Shown: positions 1 through 9,067 of the stretch, in pieces
Numbering within the stretch: the stretch's first letter is position 1
How the letters are laid out: each line of letters starts with the position of its first letter
Origin: Nitrospirota bacterium
GTDB taxonomy: Bacteria; Nitrospirota; Nitrospiria; Nitrospirales; Nitrospiraceae
Direction of reading: 5' to 3'
Assembly: GCA_023248295.1 (NCBI GenBank)
Contig: JAHFEU010000005.1
Coordinates: 1-36,937 of the forward strand
DNA length: 36,937 nucleotides
Program-made: the position numbers and the translations under genes
Notes under the pieces: generated by a model
What the model was told of the DNA's origin: nothing
What the model saw: only the letters and a program-made list of their open reading frames with translations
Databases searched by the model: none

Positions 1-40
1 TTGCCTGACTCCCGTTGACCAACCTTTTTGAGGAGGGTAG

Positions 41-392
41 GATGGCAACCATGGATGACCCAACCCGCAGTCCATCTTCCTCGGCGGAAGTGGTCTTTTT
101 GAGAGGACTGAATCGGCTGGCTCGGCCCGACACCGGCGGGTCCTCCCCGTTCCACCGAACACGATCTCCCTTCATCCGTCTGCAGGACGTGCTGGCGGGG
201 GTCCGGTCCGACCGTTCCCCGGTGCATCCGTCCTCCTGCCAGGACCTGACGTGCGGCCAGCCGCTGACGGAGCGTTACTACCGTCGCGCCGATGGATTGA
301 CCTTGTGCGGGGCATGCTTCGAACGCTGGCAAGAGGACGGGCGGGCGAGAGAGGCCACTGAGGCGGGATCACCCCTCATCGAGGAACCCTGA
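41..392 (+). CDS. hypothetical protein with C-terminal Cys-rich (CxxxxCG...CGAC) zinc-finger-like segment
   Basis: ORF track 15..392; internal ATG at 41 preceded by gaggagggtagg; CQDLTCG...LCGACFERW motif. Confidence 0.55.
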
Positions 393-482
393 GTTGCATT
401 GCCGAACTTCTTGCAGTAGGCTGGTGCAAGGGTTGGGGCGACGCCAAACATGGCTGTGAGGTCCGGGACGCGGAGGTGCTCT

Positions 483-1154
483 ATGAACCATGGCACTCAT
501 TGCGCGCGCGGCGTTCGTGTGGATGTGATCGCCGGCCTTGTTGTGCTGCTTGTGGGCGTGGCGCCGGGCTTGCCGGGGGAGGCGCAGGCGCGGGAATTGT
601 TGGCGCCGAAGGAGCAGGCGATCACGGAGTTCGACCCGACCAAGACTCCTTCGCTCGACCAGCAGAAGCAGGGCGTCCCGCAATCGATCTTCGTCTGGAT
701 CAAGATGGCGCGGGGATACGAAGTTGAATGGGACACGTTCGGGCGGAAGGGTTGGTATACCCAGGATCCGCGGCTCAAGCCGATCGATCCCGGGACCACA
801 GTCTTCGCCCCGGATACCTCGGCCGTCTATATCGTCTTCGAGGTTGCCCCGCTGGAGGATCCGGCCCAATTCAGCGCGAAGTGGTTCTTGGAGGATGAGA
901 ACGGCAACGTCGGCGACAAGCCTGTAGGGCAGGATACGCTGGCTGTGCCCGGCCATGAACGGTATGGCTTCTTGGAGCTGACGAAGACGCCCGGAGGCTG
1001 GACCAAGGGAAATTATTTGGTTCAGATTTATGTGACCCCTCAGGGCCAGCAGGCGTTCCATGAGGTCAACCAGGTCGGCACGATGCGGTTTAAAATTGCC
1101 GACCAGATATCCCCAACCGGCGTTTCTGCAACCGGCGCTTCCGCTTCGAAATAA
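483..1154 (+). CDS. hypothetical exported protein
   Basis: ORF 450..1154; ATG at 483 followed by hydrophobic signal-like N-terminus (VDVIAGLVVLLVGVAPG). Confidence 0.6.
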   Translation: MNHGTHCARGVRVDVIAGLVVLLVGVAPGLPGEAQARELLAPKEQAITEFDPTKTPSLDQQKQGVPQSIFVWIKMARGYEVEWDTFGRKGWYTQDPRLKPIDPGTTVFAPDTSAVYIVFEVAPLEDPAQFSAKWFLEDENGNVGDKPVGQDTLAVPGHERYGFLELTKTPGGWTKGNYLVQIYVTPQGQQAFHEVNQVGTMRFKIADQISPTGVSATGASASK

Positions 1155-1275
1155 ACTTGCCTCAGGCCCGCAGCACTCAATCTCGCCGCTCACTGTCAGG
1201 GCATGGCGCTCCGTCCGGGATAGGGGGGGCATGTCCGGCAAGGATCGTTCGTATCCTGGCGACTGGAGGACGGGA

Positions 1276-1548
1276 ATGAAGGAGACCGATCCCGAAAAAC
1301 TCGCGCTCCTCTATGAGCGCTTTAAGGACGTGTGTCTGGTCGAGAAAGAGGTCTGGTACGAAATTTTTATGCCGCGGGACGTGGGGAAAGGGATGGTTTT
1401 GACCAACCGGCAGGACCGGTACGAAGTGGTGATTGACGACAAAGAGGTTGAGGCGACCCTCGAAGCCAACATCCCGCTGGGCGGCAAGGCGTTAGCCGCA
1501 GCGATTCAGCAGTATCGGGATCATATCAGCTTCGTGAAGAAGAGCTAG
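1276..1548 (+). CDS. conserved hypothetical protein (90 aa)
   Basis: ORF 1060..1548, internal ATG at 1276 behind GGAGGACGGGA. Confidence 0.55.
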   Translation: MKETDPEKLALLYERFKDVCLVEKEVWYEIFMPRDVGKGMVLTNRQDRYEVVIDDKEVEATLEANIPLGGKALAAAIQQYRDHISFVKKS

Positions 1549-1581
1549 GAAGGCTTCACCGGCCTCGGTTTGGGAATGGGG

Positions 1582-1787
1582 GGGTGGCCAGGCTAATCCC
1601 CCGTGCTCGCGCATCGCGCACAGGTCCGCGCATTCCCCTCACCTTCTCCTCTCCCCGGCCACCCGTTGCTCCGGGTGCCCGTCGCTCTCTCCGATGCAAC
1701 GGGCGAGTGCAACGGGTGATGGGGAGAGGGGGCTCCCGTGAAGCGTATCTCGTCAGATTCTTCACGAGATACGAGATACACACGACG
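1582..1787 (+). repeat. composite dispersed repeat, copy 1 (modules at 1584-1632 and 1738-1787)
   Basis: shares gtgctcgcgcRtcgYgcac and gtgaagcgtatctcgtcRga..cttcacgagatacgagataca with copies at about 3516-3630 and 35051-35262. Confidence 0.8.
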
Positions 1788-1832
1788 CTTTGTCAGACCG
1801 CGACCCTGCCACGCGCGACTTTGGACCGGCCC

Positions 1833-2435
1833 TTAGTTGGTGGCGAGCGTGTGCTCCACGTCCTGCACGACCTCGTCGGAGAGCGGTTTCGTCCGGTGAT
1901 GGTAGCGGGCGATGATGTGGCCCGTTCGGTCCACCAGGTATTTCTGGAAGTTCCACTCCACCTCACCGGGGAACGGACTCCGTTCGGTCAGGTAACGGTA
2001 GAGAGGGTGCTTGTCGTCCCCCTTCACGCTGATCTTGCTGAATAGCGGGAACGTCAAGCTGTATTTGGTGTAGCAGAATTTCTTGATCTCTTCGTTGGTC
2101 CCGGGTTCCTGCTGGCCGAAATTATTGGCCGGGAACGCCAGGATCTCTAATCCCCGCGCTTCATACCGCTCGTACATGGTTTGCAGTTGTTCATATTGCG
2201 GGGTGTTCCCGCAGAAGCTTGCGGTATTCACCAAGAGCAGCACCTTCCCGCGGAACTGGCTCAGCGGCAAGGGCTTTCCGTCGACATCATTCAACGTGAA
2301 GTCGTAGACGCTTCCGGAGTGTGTGGCCGGACCACCGGATTCGCCTGCGAGCGTATAGCCAGGATTACATCCGGCGACCATGCCAAGCGCGAGCGCGAGT
2401 GTGACGATGTATTCCTTGCGAAGGATCCAAGTCAT
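1833..2435 (-). CDS. glutathione peroxidase family protein (Cys type), probable lipoprotein/exported
   Basis: VNTASFCGNTPQYEQL, FPANNFGQQEPGTNEEI, WNFQKYLVDRTG motifs; lipobox-like VAGC near N-terminus. Confidence 0.9.
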   Translation of the reverse strand: MTWILRKEYIVTLALALGMVAGCNPGYTLAGESGGPATHSGSVYDFTLNDVDGKPLPLSQFRGKVLLLVNTASFCGNTPQYEQLQTMYERYEARGLEILAFPANNFGQQEPGTNEEIKKFCYTKYSLTFPLFSKISVKGDDKHPLYRYLTERSPFPGEVEWNFQKYLVDRTGHIIARYHHRTKPLSDEVVQDVEHTLATN

Positions 2436-2452
2436 CTCGTTCCTTTCCCCCG

Positions 2453-3337
2453 TTACAGCTTCCGGAGCGCCGCCACCCGCTCCTCGATCGGCGGGTGCGT
2501 GGCAAACAGATGGAGAAAGCCACTGGACTTGCCGGAGATTTTCATCGTGGCGAGGGCGTCCTGCGTGCTGTACTCGATCTTGGCACGATTGATCCAGCGG
2601 TCGAGGGCCTGCAACGCCGAGATCATGGCGTCCCGGCCATACACCCGAGCCGAGAACGCATCGGCTGCGAACTCCCGGCGGCGCGAGAACCAGCTGATCG
2701 GGATCATGGCCAGGAACGACAGCACCATCTGGAGAAAGATATAGACGCCGAAGGCCACCGCCTCGTTCCGCTCCGCCAGATGCCGATAGACCCAGCGGCT
2801 GATGAAGTACACGAACGTGTTCATCAGGCCGGCCAGGACCGTGGTGGTGAACATGTCGCCATTATAGACATGGCCCATCTCGTGCGCCAGGACCGCCCGC
2901 ACTTCCTGCTCATTGAGGTTGTTCAGCAGGCCCGTGGAGGCGGCCACCATCGAGTTGTTCTTGCTCGGCCCGGTGGCAAAGGCGTTAGGGTCCTCAGACT
3001 CGTAGACCCAGACCTCCGGCATCTTGATGTGCAGGCGCTGGGCGATTTCCTGAACGGCCCCGTAAATCACCTGCTCCGCGGGCGAGCGGGGTTGGGTGAT
3101 CTGAGTGCAGCTCAGCATGGAGCGGGCAAACTGCTTGGAAAACGCCAAGCTGAGGAAGGCGCCGCCGAATCCGATCACGAGCGCCCAGACCAGGTCCTCC
3201 TGGCTCACCGCACCTCTGACATCGATGCCGAATGCGGGCAGGATGAGATTAACCAGCACATGGAAGGTAATTGAAAGGGTGACGAAGATCAGCACGTTGG
3301 CGATCAGCAGCAACCCAATACCTTTGAGCCACTTCAT
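2453..3337 (-). CDS. htpX: zinc metalloprotease HtpX
   Basis: VLAHEMGHVYNGD zinc motif, N-terminal TM segments, SRRREFAADAFSA. Confidence 0.92.
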   Translation of the reverse strand: MKWLKGIGLLLIANVLIFVTLSITFHVLVNLILPAFGIDVRGAVSQEDLVWALVIGFGGAFLSLAFSKQFARSMLSCTQITQPRSPAEQVIYGAVQEIAQRLHIKMPEVWVYESEDPNAFATGPSKNNSMVAASTGLLNNLNEQEVRAVLAHEMGHVYNGDMFTTTVLAGLMNTFVYFISRWVYRHLAERNEAVAFGVYIFLQMVLSFLAMIPISWFSRRREFAADAFSARVYGRDAMISALQALDRWINRAKIEYSTQDALATMKISGKSSGFLHLFATHPPIEERVAALRKL

Positions 3338-3515
3338 TGAACTCCTCCTTCAAATAGTAAGGCAGATCCGCAGAGCATCGAAACGACGTGTGCGTCTGAG
3401 CGACTTGGGCGCATTATACAACTGCGCGGGCGGAAAATCATCCAGGCCCCCAGCCGCTCCTCTCAATGCGGGACAGATAATCTTACTTTGGCCTTCGTCA
3501 AGGTGGGGAGTGGAC

Positions 3516-3630
3516 GGGGTGGCCCGGCTAATCCCCCGTGCTCGCGCATCGTGCACATGTGGCCGCGTCATTTGTCGTTCGTGAAGCGTATCTCGTCGGA
3601 CGCTTCACGAGATACGAGATACAAACGACG
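3516..3630 (+). repeat. composite dispersed repeat, copy 2
   Basis: ggggtggcccggctaatcccccgtgctcgcgcatcgtgcac plus gtgaagcgtatctcgtcggacgcttcacgagatacgagatacaaacgacg. Confidence 0.8.
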
Positions 3631-3715
3631 TTTTTTGGCTCCGCATCGAGAGATTCAGTGGTGCGGAGCCTGGTAGTGGTTGACGGGTCTGATTGCTTCT
3701 GATAGAAGGGAGGCC

Positions 3716-4150
3716 ATGACAAGGGTCCGGTCTGGCTTTTCATCCGCCGCGTGTTGGCTCAGCGCTGTGCTGGTGGGCGGCCTGGTTCACGTCGCCGCGG
3801 CAGGCGCGGGCGAGCCCGTCGTGGCGCAGGTGGGGGCCGATGGCGTGCAGCATGCGACGATCACGTTAGACAGCTACTCGTACACCCCGGATTACCTGGT
3901 GGTCCAAGCCGGCAAGGCTGTCGAGTTGAAGCTGACCAGCGTCACCTTCATCACGCCCCATAACTTCCTTCTCACTGACCCCGCCGCCGGGTTCACGGTG
4001 GAGCAGGAAGTGAGGGCCGGCAAAACCCTGACGGTCCGTTTCACGCCTACTCAGACGGGCGTTTTCATTTATTACTGCGATAAGAAACTGCTGTTTATTG
4101 CGAGCCACCGGGAAAAGGGGATGGAAGGGCGGCTCGACGTCCGGCAGTGA
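3716..4150 (+). CDS. cupredoxin-like exported protein
   Basis: signal peptide; ITLDSYSYTPDYLVVQAGKAVELKLTS...PHNF...TGVFIYYCDK. Confidence 0.75.
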   Translation: MTRVRSGFSSAACWLSAVLVGGLVHVAAAGAGEPVVAQVGADGVQHATITLDSYSYTPDYLVVQAGKAVELKLTSVTFITPHNFLLTDPAAGFTVEQEVRAGKTLTVRFTPTQTGVFIYYCDKKLLFIASHREKGMEGRLDVRQ

Positions 4151-5199
4151 CCCTCTCTCCCCATAGGGCTTTGCTCAAGCGTAGGCTGCTGCGCGACCTC
4201 CTCAAACAAGTCTCCCGCTTGTTCTACACGACGCTGGTCGTCGTGCCACGATCGGTCCGGGATCAAGTCAGCTTGTCCTATCTCTTTGCCAGGGCGGCGG
4301 ACACGATTGCCGACACGGATCTGATCGACCGGCCGCAACGCCTGCAGTTCCTCCGTCAGTTCAAGGGCCAGTTCGCCGACGATCAGGTCGGCTGGGATGG
4401 AGTCCGCGCGATCCAGACTGTCCTGATTCCCTGCCAGACCAACTCGGCTGAGCGGATCCTGCTCGAACGCCTCGACGAGTGTTTCCGGCTCTACCTCGAC
4501 TTGTCGTCGGAGGATCGCGCGCGCGTGCGACGGCTGATGACGACGCTGACGAACGGCATGGAGATGGACCTCATGGTGTTCCCCATGGACTCGGGACGAC
4601 ACCTCACAGCCCTCAAGACGATGGCCGACCTCGACCAATACACCTATTTCGTCGCCGGCTGCGTCGGGGAGTTCTGGACCGATCTCATGTGCGGGCATCT
4701 GTCGTCACTCAAGCAGTGGAACGTCACAGAAATGGCGCGCATCGGGGTCCGGTTCGGGAAGGGCTTGCAACTCACGAACATTCTGAAAGACTTAGGGCGC
4801 GATCTGCAGCGGGGACGGTGTTATGTTCCGGAGGCGATGCTGCGGGAAGCGGGCCTCGCGCCCACCGATCTGCTGAAGAAAGACGTGCTGCCGGCATTCA
4901 GGCCGGTGTTGCAGCGGCTCGTCGCGATGGCACTGGACCACCTCGACCAGGGATGGCTGTATACCATGGCCATTCCCGGGCGAGAGACCCGTCTCCGCCT
5001 GGCCTGCATGTGGCCGATCTTGTTCGCCGGCGGTACCCTCCAGCTCGTATCCGCCTCACCGGATCTGTTGGATCCCACGGTGACGCTCAAGATTCCACGA
5101 GGGCAGGTCTATCGGATCATGGCCCTGACCACCCTCACCGGCGCCTGCAGTTCCCTCTGGACCGCCTACTGGGCCCGGCTACGGAAGCTGGTCGTCTGA
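4147..5199 (+). CDS. squalene/phytoene synthase family protein
   Basis: GTG start overlapping the upstream stop (GTGA); SRLFYTTLVVVPRSVRDQVSLSYLFARAADTIADT, ARIGVRFGKGLQLTNILKDLGRDLQRGRCYVP. Confidence 0.88.
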   Translation: MTLSPHRALLKRRLLRDLLKQVSRLFYTTLVVVPRSVRDQVSLSYLFARAADTIADTDLIDRPQRLQFLRQFKGQFADDQVGWDGVRAIQTVLIPCQTNSAERILLERLDECFRLYLDLSSEDRARVRRLMTTLTNGMEMDLMVFPMDSGRHLTALKTMADLDQYTYFVAGCVGEFWTDLMCGHLSSLKQWNVTEMARIGVRFGKGLQLTNILKDLGRDLQRGRCYVPEAMLREAGLAPTDLLKKDVLPAFRPVLQRLVAMALDHLDQGWLYTMAIPGRETRLRLACMWPILFAGGTLQLVSASPDLLDPTVTLKIPRGQVYRIMALTTLTGACSSLWTAYWARLRKLVV

Positions 5200-5233
5200 G
5201 AAGCATACCCTTGTGCCTCGCCTCAATAATAAT

Positions 5234-5925
5234 CAGGGTATGGCAGGGCTCATCGCTCCCGCACCTCTCGGAGGGACCCTTCCGGACTCATCACCCATTG
5301 CACGCAGCCCAGCAATGGGTACCCGGCGGAACCCTTCGGAAATTCCTTCGAAGACTCAGTCAGTTTCCGCCTTCCTTCCCGACAAACTCTCGGTGGGGTG
5401 CGCGACGCGAGGAATAACGAGCGTCACGTTTGCGCACGCCGGCGAGTTGGTGAGCCGGCCGGGTCTTTCCCCCCTCCTCCGGTTAAGTCCGCTTAGAGTC
5501 CTGCCATACCCTGAAGTTTCTCTCCCGAACCTTGCGTCCTTCGGGATGGTGGAGAGCGACTTTGCAGGCGAGCCCTGCCGATGTCAGCTATACTGCTGTC
5601 CCTTTTCCAAGCGAGCGGAACTGATTCGGGTGGCATCCGTCCCGGAGAGCACTTAGCCGGAGCAGACTTTTCATACGCCCTATCCAATGCCTTGGGTGGA
5701 AGAGATGGGCATCCTTCTACCCGATCGGGGTGGCGTGGTCGTGAGCGAACTTTACCGGAGGAGCGGGGCACCCACCGAGGCTTTAGCGAGAAGGAAAACT
5801 GGAACTGACCAAGGCACCGCGGTCAGCGACCGCGGCCGCGGGAATTCCAGAAGGTTGCCGCGAGCTAAAGCCCGGAAGGGTCGCTCCGGGAGGTACGGGA
5901 GCGAAAGACCACGCCACCCCGATCG
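5234..5925 (+). ncRNA. candidate large structured RNA region (multi-hairpin, unassigned family)
   Basis: 18-bp stem 5234-5251/5496-5513 with one G-U; hairpins at 5293-5320, 5325-5371, 5398-5437, 5438-5459, 5523-5546, 5564-5578, 5694-5722; 19-bp perfect stem 5722-5740/5907-5925; no convincing CDS. Confidence 0.5.
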
Positions 5926-5948
5926 TGCCCTTCGTCGCCCAAGGCAAC

Positions 5949-6227
5949 TTACTTCTTTTGCGGCTCCAGTACCTTCTCCCCCTTCCGGAAGACCGCATAG
6001 ATGGCCTGGGAGGGACAGGCGTCGAGGCAGAGGCGGCAGGATTCCAAACAGCGTGACGCGTCAAACTTGTAGGGCGGAGTCGAGAGCCACGCGCCGGTGG
6101 GGCAGACCGGAATACACACCGCATTATGGGTGCAGCGGTCGGGATGACGGACCAGGTACTCTCGCTTCACCATCATAGGATGGACTCCTTCAAACAGCGC
6201 TTTCGAAAACATCTCCAGCATGTTCAC
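5949..6227 (-). CDS. 4Fe-4S ferredoxin-type protein
   Basis: RCTHNAVCIPVCPTGAW and RCLESCRLCLDACPSQAIY. Confidence 0.82.
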   Translation of the reverse strand: MNMLEMFSKALFEGVHPMMVKREYLVRHPDRCTHNAVCIPVCPTGAWLSTPPYKFDASRCLESCRLCLDACPSQAIYAVFRKGEKVLEPQKK

Positions 6228-6240
6228 GGCGAACCCACCC

Positions 6241-6654
6241 TCACTTCCATTCGTCCACCAGTCGGCGCAATCGGTCCTTCAGCTCGGGAATCTGTTCCAC
6301 GTTATTGTGAATGGCACCGAGGATTTTCTCGAGACGCGCGGCGCGCAACGCCTCCTTGTCCTGGCGGACTAATTGGTCGTATTGGGCGTAGGCCTCCGGG
6401 TGCTTGGGCTCCAAGTGGCGCCGCGCTGCCGCGAGCCCTTCCCCCAGCTCCCAGGGCTCCGGCGCCAGGGCGGGAGCCACCGCGAACGAGCCGTCCGAGA
6501 AGACAAGCACCGCGGCGCCGGGCTTCGCCGGCAGCGGGGCGACGGCCTCGACGGTCTTCCCTTGCGTGTGTGTCCAGGCCAGCGTCAGCCCGGGAAACTT
6601 CTTCATATAAGCCACCTTCTCCTGGTTGGCTTTCCATTTTTCCTCAACCGGCAT
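6241..6654 (-). CDS. conserved hypothetical protein
   Basis: ORF co-directional with flanking ferredoxin genes. Confidence 0.6.
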   Translation of the reverse strand: MPVEEKWKANQEKVAYMKKFPGLTLAWTHTQGKTVEAVAPLPAKPGAAVLVFSDGSFAVAPALAPEPWELGEGLAAARRHLEPKHPEAYAQYDQLVRQDKEALRAARLEKILGAIHNNVEQIPELKDRLRRLVDEWK

Positions 6655-6674
6655 GGCCTTCCTCTCCGAAGCCC

Positions 6675-6766
6675 AAGGTTAAGGTTGAGGTTTAGGTTGA
6701 GTAGAACTCGCGCTCTTATGATGAGTCCTCAGCCAGTCCCTCAGCCTTGACCTTGACCTCAACCTT
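6675..6766. repeat. imperfect inverted repeat built from aaggtt/gaggtt hexamers
   Basis: aaggttaaggttgaggtttaggttgag (6675-6701) vs ctcagccttgaccttgacctcaacctt (6740-6766). Confidence 0.65.
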
Positions 6767-7094
6767 TCTTCTCCTTCTCGTGTCCCGGCATCAACAGCCG
6801 CTCCACAATTTCGCCTTTGACGACGTGGCGTTCCATGATCTCCGTGACGTCGGCTTCCGAACCGACCCAGTACCAGACTCCTTCCGGGTAGATCACGACG
6901 CTGGGTCCGTACTCACAATGATCCAGACACCCGGCTTTATTCGCGCGCACGCTCCCCCTCAATCCCAGCCGCTCCACCTCTTTTTTAAAAAAAGCGTGCA
7001 GGCGCTCGGATCCGTTATCCGCGCAGCAGCCCCGCGGATCGCTCTTCGGCCGCTGGTTCTGGCAGACGAAAATGTGGTGCTTAAATGTGGTCAC
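6759..7094 (-). CDS. (2Fe-2S) ferredoxin, thioredoxin-like fold
   Basis: HHIFVCQNQRP...GCCADNGSERLH...VRANKAGCLDHCEYGPSVVIYPEGVWY; probable GTG start at 7094. Confidence 0.82.
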   Translation of the reverse strand: MTTFKHHIFVCQNQRPKSDPRGCCADNGSERLHAFFKKEVERLGLRGSVRANKAGCLDHCEYGPSVVIYPEGVWYWVGSEADVTEIMERHVVKGEIVERLLMPGHEKEKKG

Positions 7095-7113
7095 TATTCG
7101 GGTCTTCGGCGGG

Positions 7114-7527
7114 TTACCCTGGGACAGACGGGGAGGCCGGTTGCCCCTGTACTCGATGGATGAGGGCTTTGACGTCCGCCGGGTCGAGCAGACGGGATCC
7201 GGCCAGGTGTCCGTCGAGGATCGCCGAGATCTCACGAAGGCGCACGTGCGCTCGCTGCAATTGGTCGGCGCCTGTGATCTGGGACGGTTGGCCCGCGCTG
7301 AGTTTGTCGAACTCCGCGCGGATATCCCGGAAATCACGCTGAAGATTCTTGTGCATGGAACAGGTCTCGCAGTACCACTTGGGACTCTGATCCGATGCCG
7401 GCGACAGCCGGTCGTAGACCCGGCCGAAGAAATCTTTCCCCAGCGACAGCTTCAGCAGCGGTCCCTGCTCCATTCCGCACGCGTCGCATCGTCCAGGGGA
7501 AGATTCGGGTTTGGTGTCCGTGAGCAT
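7114..7527 (-). CDS. hypothetical protein with two CxxC/CxxxC motifs
   Basis: RCDACGMEQGPLL...WYCETCSMHKNLQRDF. Confidence 0.6.
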   Translation of the reverse strand: MLTDTKPESSPGRCDACGMEQGPLLKLSLGKDFFGRVYDRLSPASDQSPKWYCETCSMHKNLQRDFRDIRAEFDKLSAGQPSQITGADQLQRAHVRLREISAILDGHLAGSRLLDPADVKALIHRVQGQPASPSVPG

Positions 7528-7714
7528 GACTCCTGCCCTTTGCAGAAGCGGCCCAATCTTACACCATGGGTCCCCGGCTGTCCACCACAGCGTCCATCGA
7601 GTGCGGGGAGCGTGCGCGGATTCGGAATGAATTTTACGTTCGCAGGGAGAGTCGGGGTATAATCAACCCGGAAGTGAGAGACCCGGTGCATCCGTCCGGT
7701 CCGAGGGAAGGGAC

Positions 7715-8818
7715 ATGATCATCGGCGTGCCGAAAGAGGTCAAGGACCATGAGTTTCGCGTGAGCCTGACGCCGGACGGCGTCCAGGCGTTGTGCGCGGC
7801 CGGCCATGCCGTGTGGGTGGAGCCCACAGCGGGAGAGGGGAGCGGCTTTTCGGATGAGGATTATCGAAAAGCGGGGGCCCATCTGGCCGCCTCGAAGGCG
7901 CATCTGTTCCAGGAAGCAGAGCTGATCGTCAAGGTGAAAGAGCCGCTGCTCTCCGAATGCCCCTTGTTCCGCCCGAAGCAGGTGTTGTTTTCGTATCTCC
8001 ATCTTGCCGCCTTGCCGGAGATCACGCGGGCGCTGCTGGACGCGCGGGTGACGGCCATCGCGTACGAGACGACCGAGGGAGAGGGCCGGAGCCTCCCGAT
8101 GCTCTGGCCGATGAGCGAGATCGCCGGCCGCATGTCGGTGCAGGTGGGAGCCAGGTGTTTGGAGCGCTCGCTGGGAGGGCGCGGCGTGTTGCTCGGCGGG
8201 GTGCCGGGTGTTGCCCCGGCCAATGTGGTCATCCTGGGCGCGGGTGTGGTCGGCAGCGCAGCCGCCAAGATCGCGGTGGGGATGGGCGCGAAGGTCACGG
8301 TGTTCAACCAGGATCTGGAACGCCTGCGGTATCTGGATGCGCTGTATCAGAATCGCGTGGGGACGCTGGCAGCGACCCAGCCCTTGATCAACCGCGCGGT
8401 CGAGGAGGCCGATTTGGTGATCGGGGCGGTGATGGTGCGCGGCGCCAGGACGCCTCGGCTGGTCTCCCGTTCCATCGTGTCCCGTATGAAGCCGGGCGCA
8501 GTGATCGTGGATGTGTCCGTGGATCAGGGAGGGTGCGTTGAAACGTCCCGTCCTACCAGCCATTCGGACCCGGTCTATCAGGTGGACGGCGTGCTGCACT
8601 ATTGCGTCCCCAACATGCCGGGGATCGTGCCGCGCACAGCCACTTTAGCCTTGACCAATGCGACGCTTCCTTTTATAGTCCGAATAGCCTCGGCTGGCTT
8701 GGAACACGCGATCCGCTCCGATCCGGGTCTTGCTCAGGGCGTCAACGTGACAGACGGTCGAGTGACTTGCAAAGGCGTCGCTGAGGCGCACGGCATGCGA
8801 TGCGAGCCACTGAGGTGA
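7715..8818 (+). CDS. ald: alanine dehydrogenase
   Basis: [87 protein letters not shown]. Confidence 0.95.
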   Translation: MIIGVPKEVKDHEFRVSLTPDGVQALCAAGHAVWVEPTAGEGSGFSDEDYRKAGAHLAASKAHLFQEAELIVKVKEPLLSECPLFRPKQVLFSYLHLAALPEITRALLDARVTAIAYETTEGEGRSLPMLWPMSEIAGRMSVQVGARCLERSLGGRGVLLGGVPGVAPANVVILGAGVVGSAAAKIAVGMGAKVTVFNQDLERLRYLDALYQNRVGTLAATQPLINRAVEEADLVIGAVMVRGARTPRLVSRSIVSRMKPGAVIVDVSVDQGGCVETSRPTSHSDPVYQVDGVLHYCVPNMPGIVPRTATLALTNATLPFIVRIASAGLEHAIRSDPGLAQGVNVTDGRVTCKGVAEAHGMRCEPLR

Positions 8819-8842
8819 ACAGCAAGAGGCTTGTCGGAGGAT

Positions 8843-8921
<79 letters not shown>

Positions 8922-9067
8922 TCAAGCTTGCTCGTACCAACCGCCGCTCAGACCCAGTCATTCCGTTCCCGAACTCATGACCCGGCGTGAGGCCCTGTCA
9001 GAGAACCCCGGGCCGACGGGCGGAGGCAGCAGGGATGCAGGGCCGCCCGAGAGGCGCTGGGATCAGG

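Noticed and set aside
1833-2435. Selenocysteine in the glutathione peroxidase
   Set aside because: Active-site codon is TGC (Cys), no in-frame TGA
3637-3670. ggctccgca/tgcggagcc hairpin as intrinsic terminator
   Set aside because: The T-run precedes rather than follows the hairpin on +, and on minus it becomes an A-run; orientation is wrong for a terminator
5213-6178. Overlapping + strand ORFs 5213..5656, 5581..5808, 5687..6178 as genes
   Set aside because: Low-complexity Arg/Ser/Pro-rich translations across strongly self-complementary DNA; mutually overlapping; better explained as structured non-coding sequence
7634-8599. 321-aa minus ORF antisense to alanine dehydrogenase
   Set aside because: His/Arg-rich antisense translation typical of GC-rich coding DNA; opposite strand is unmistakably ald
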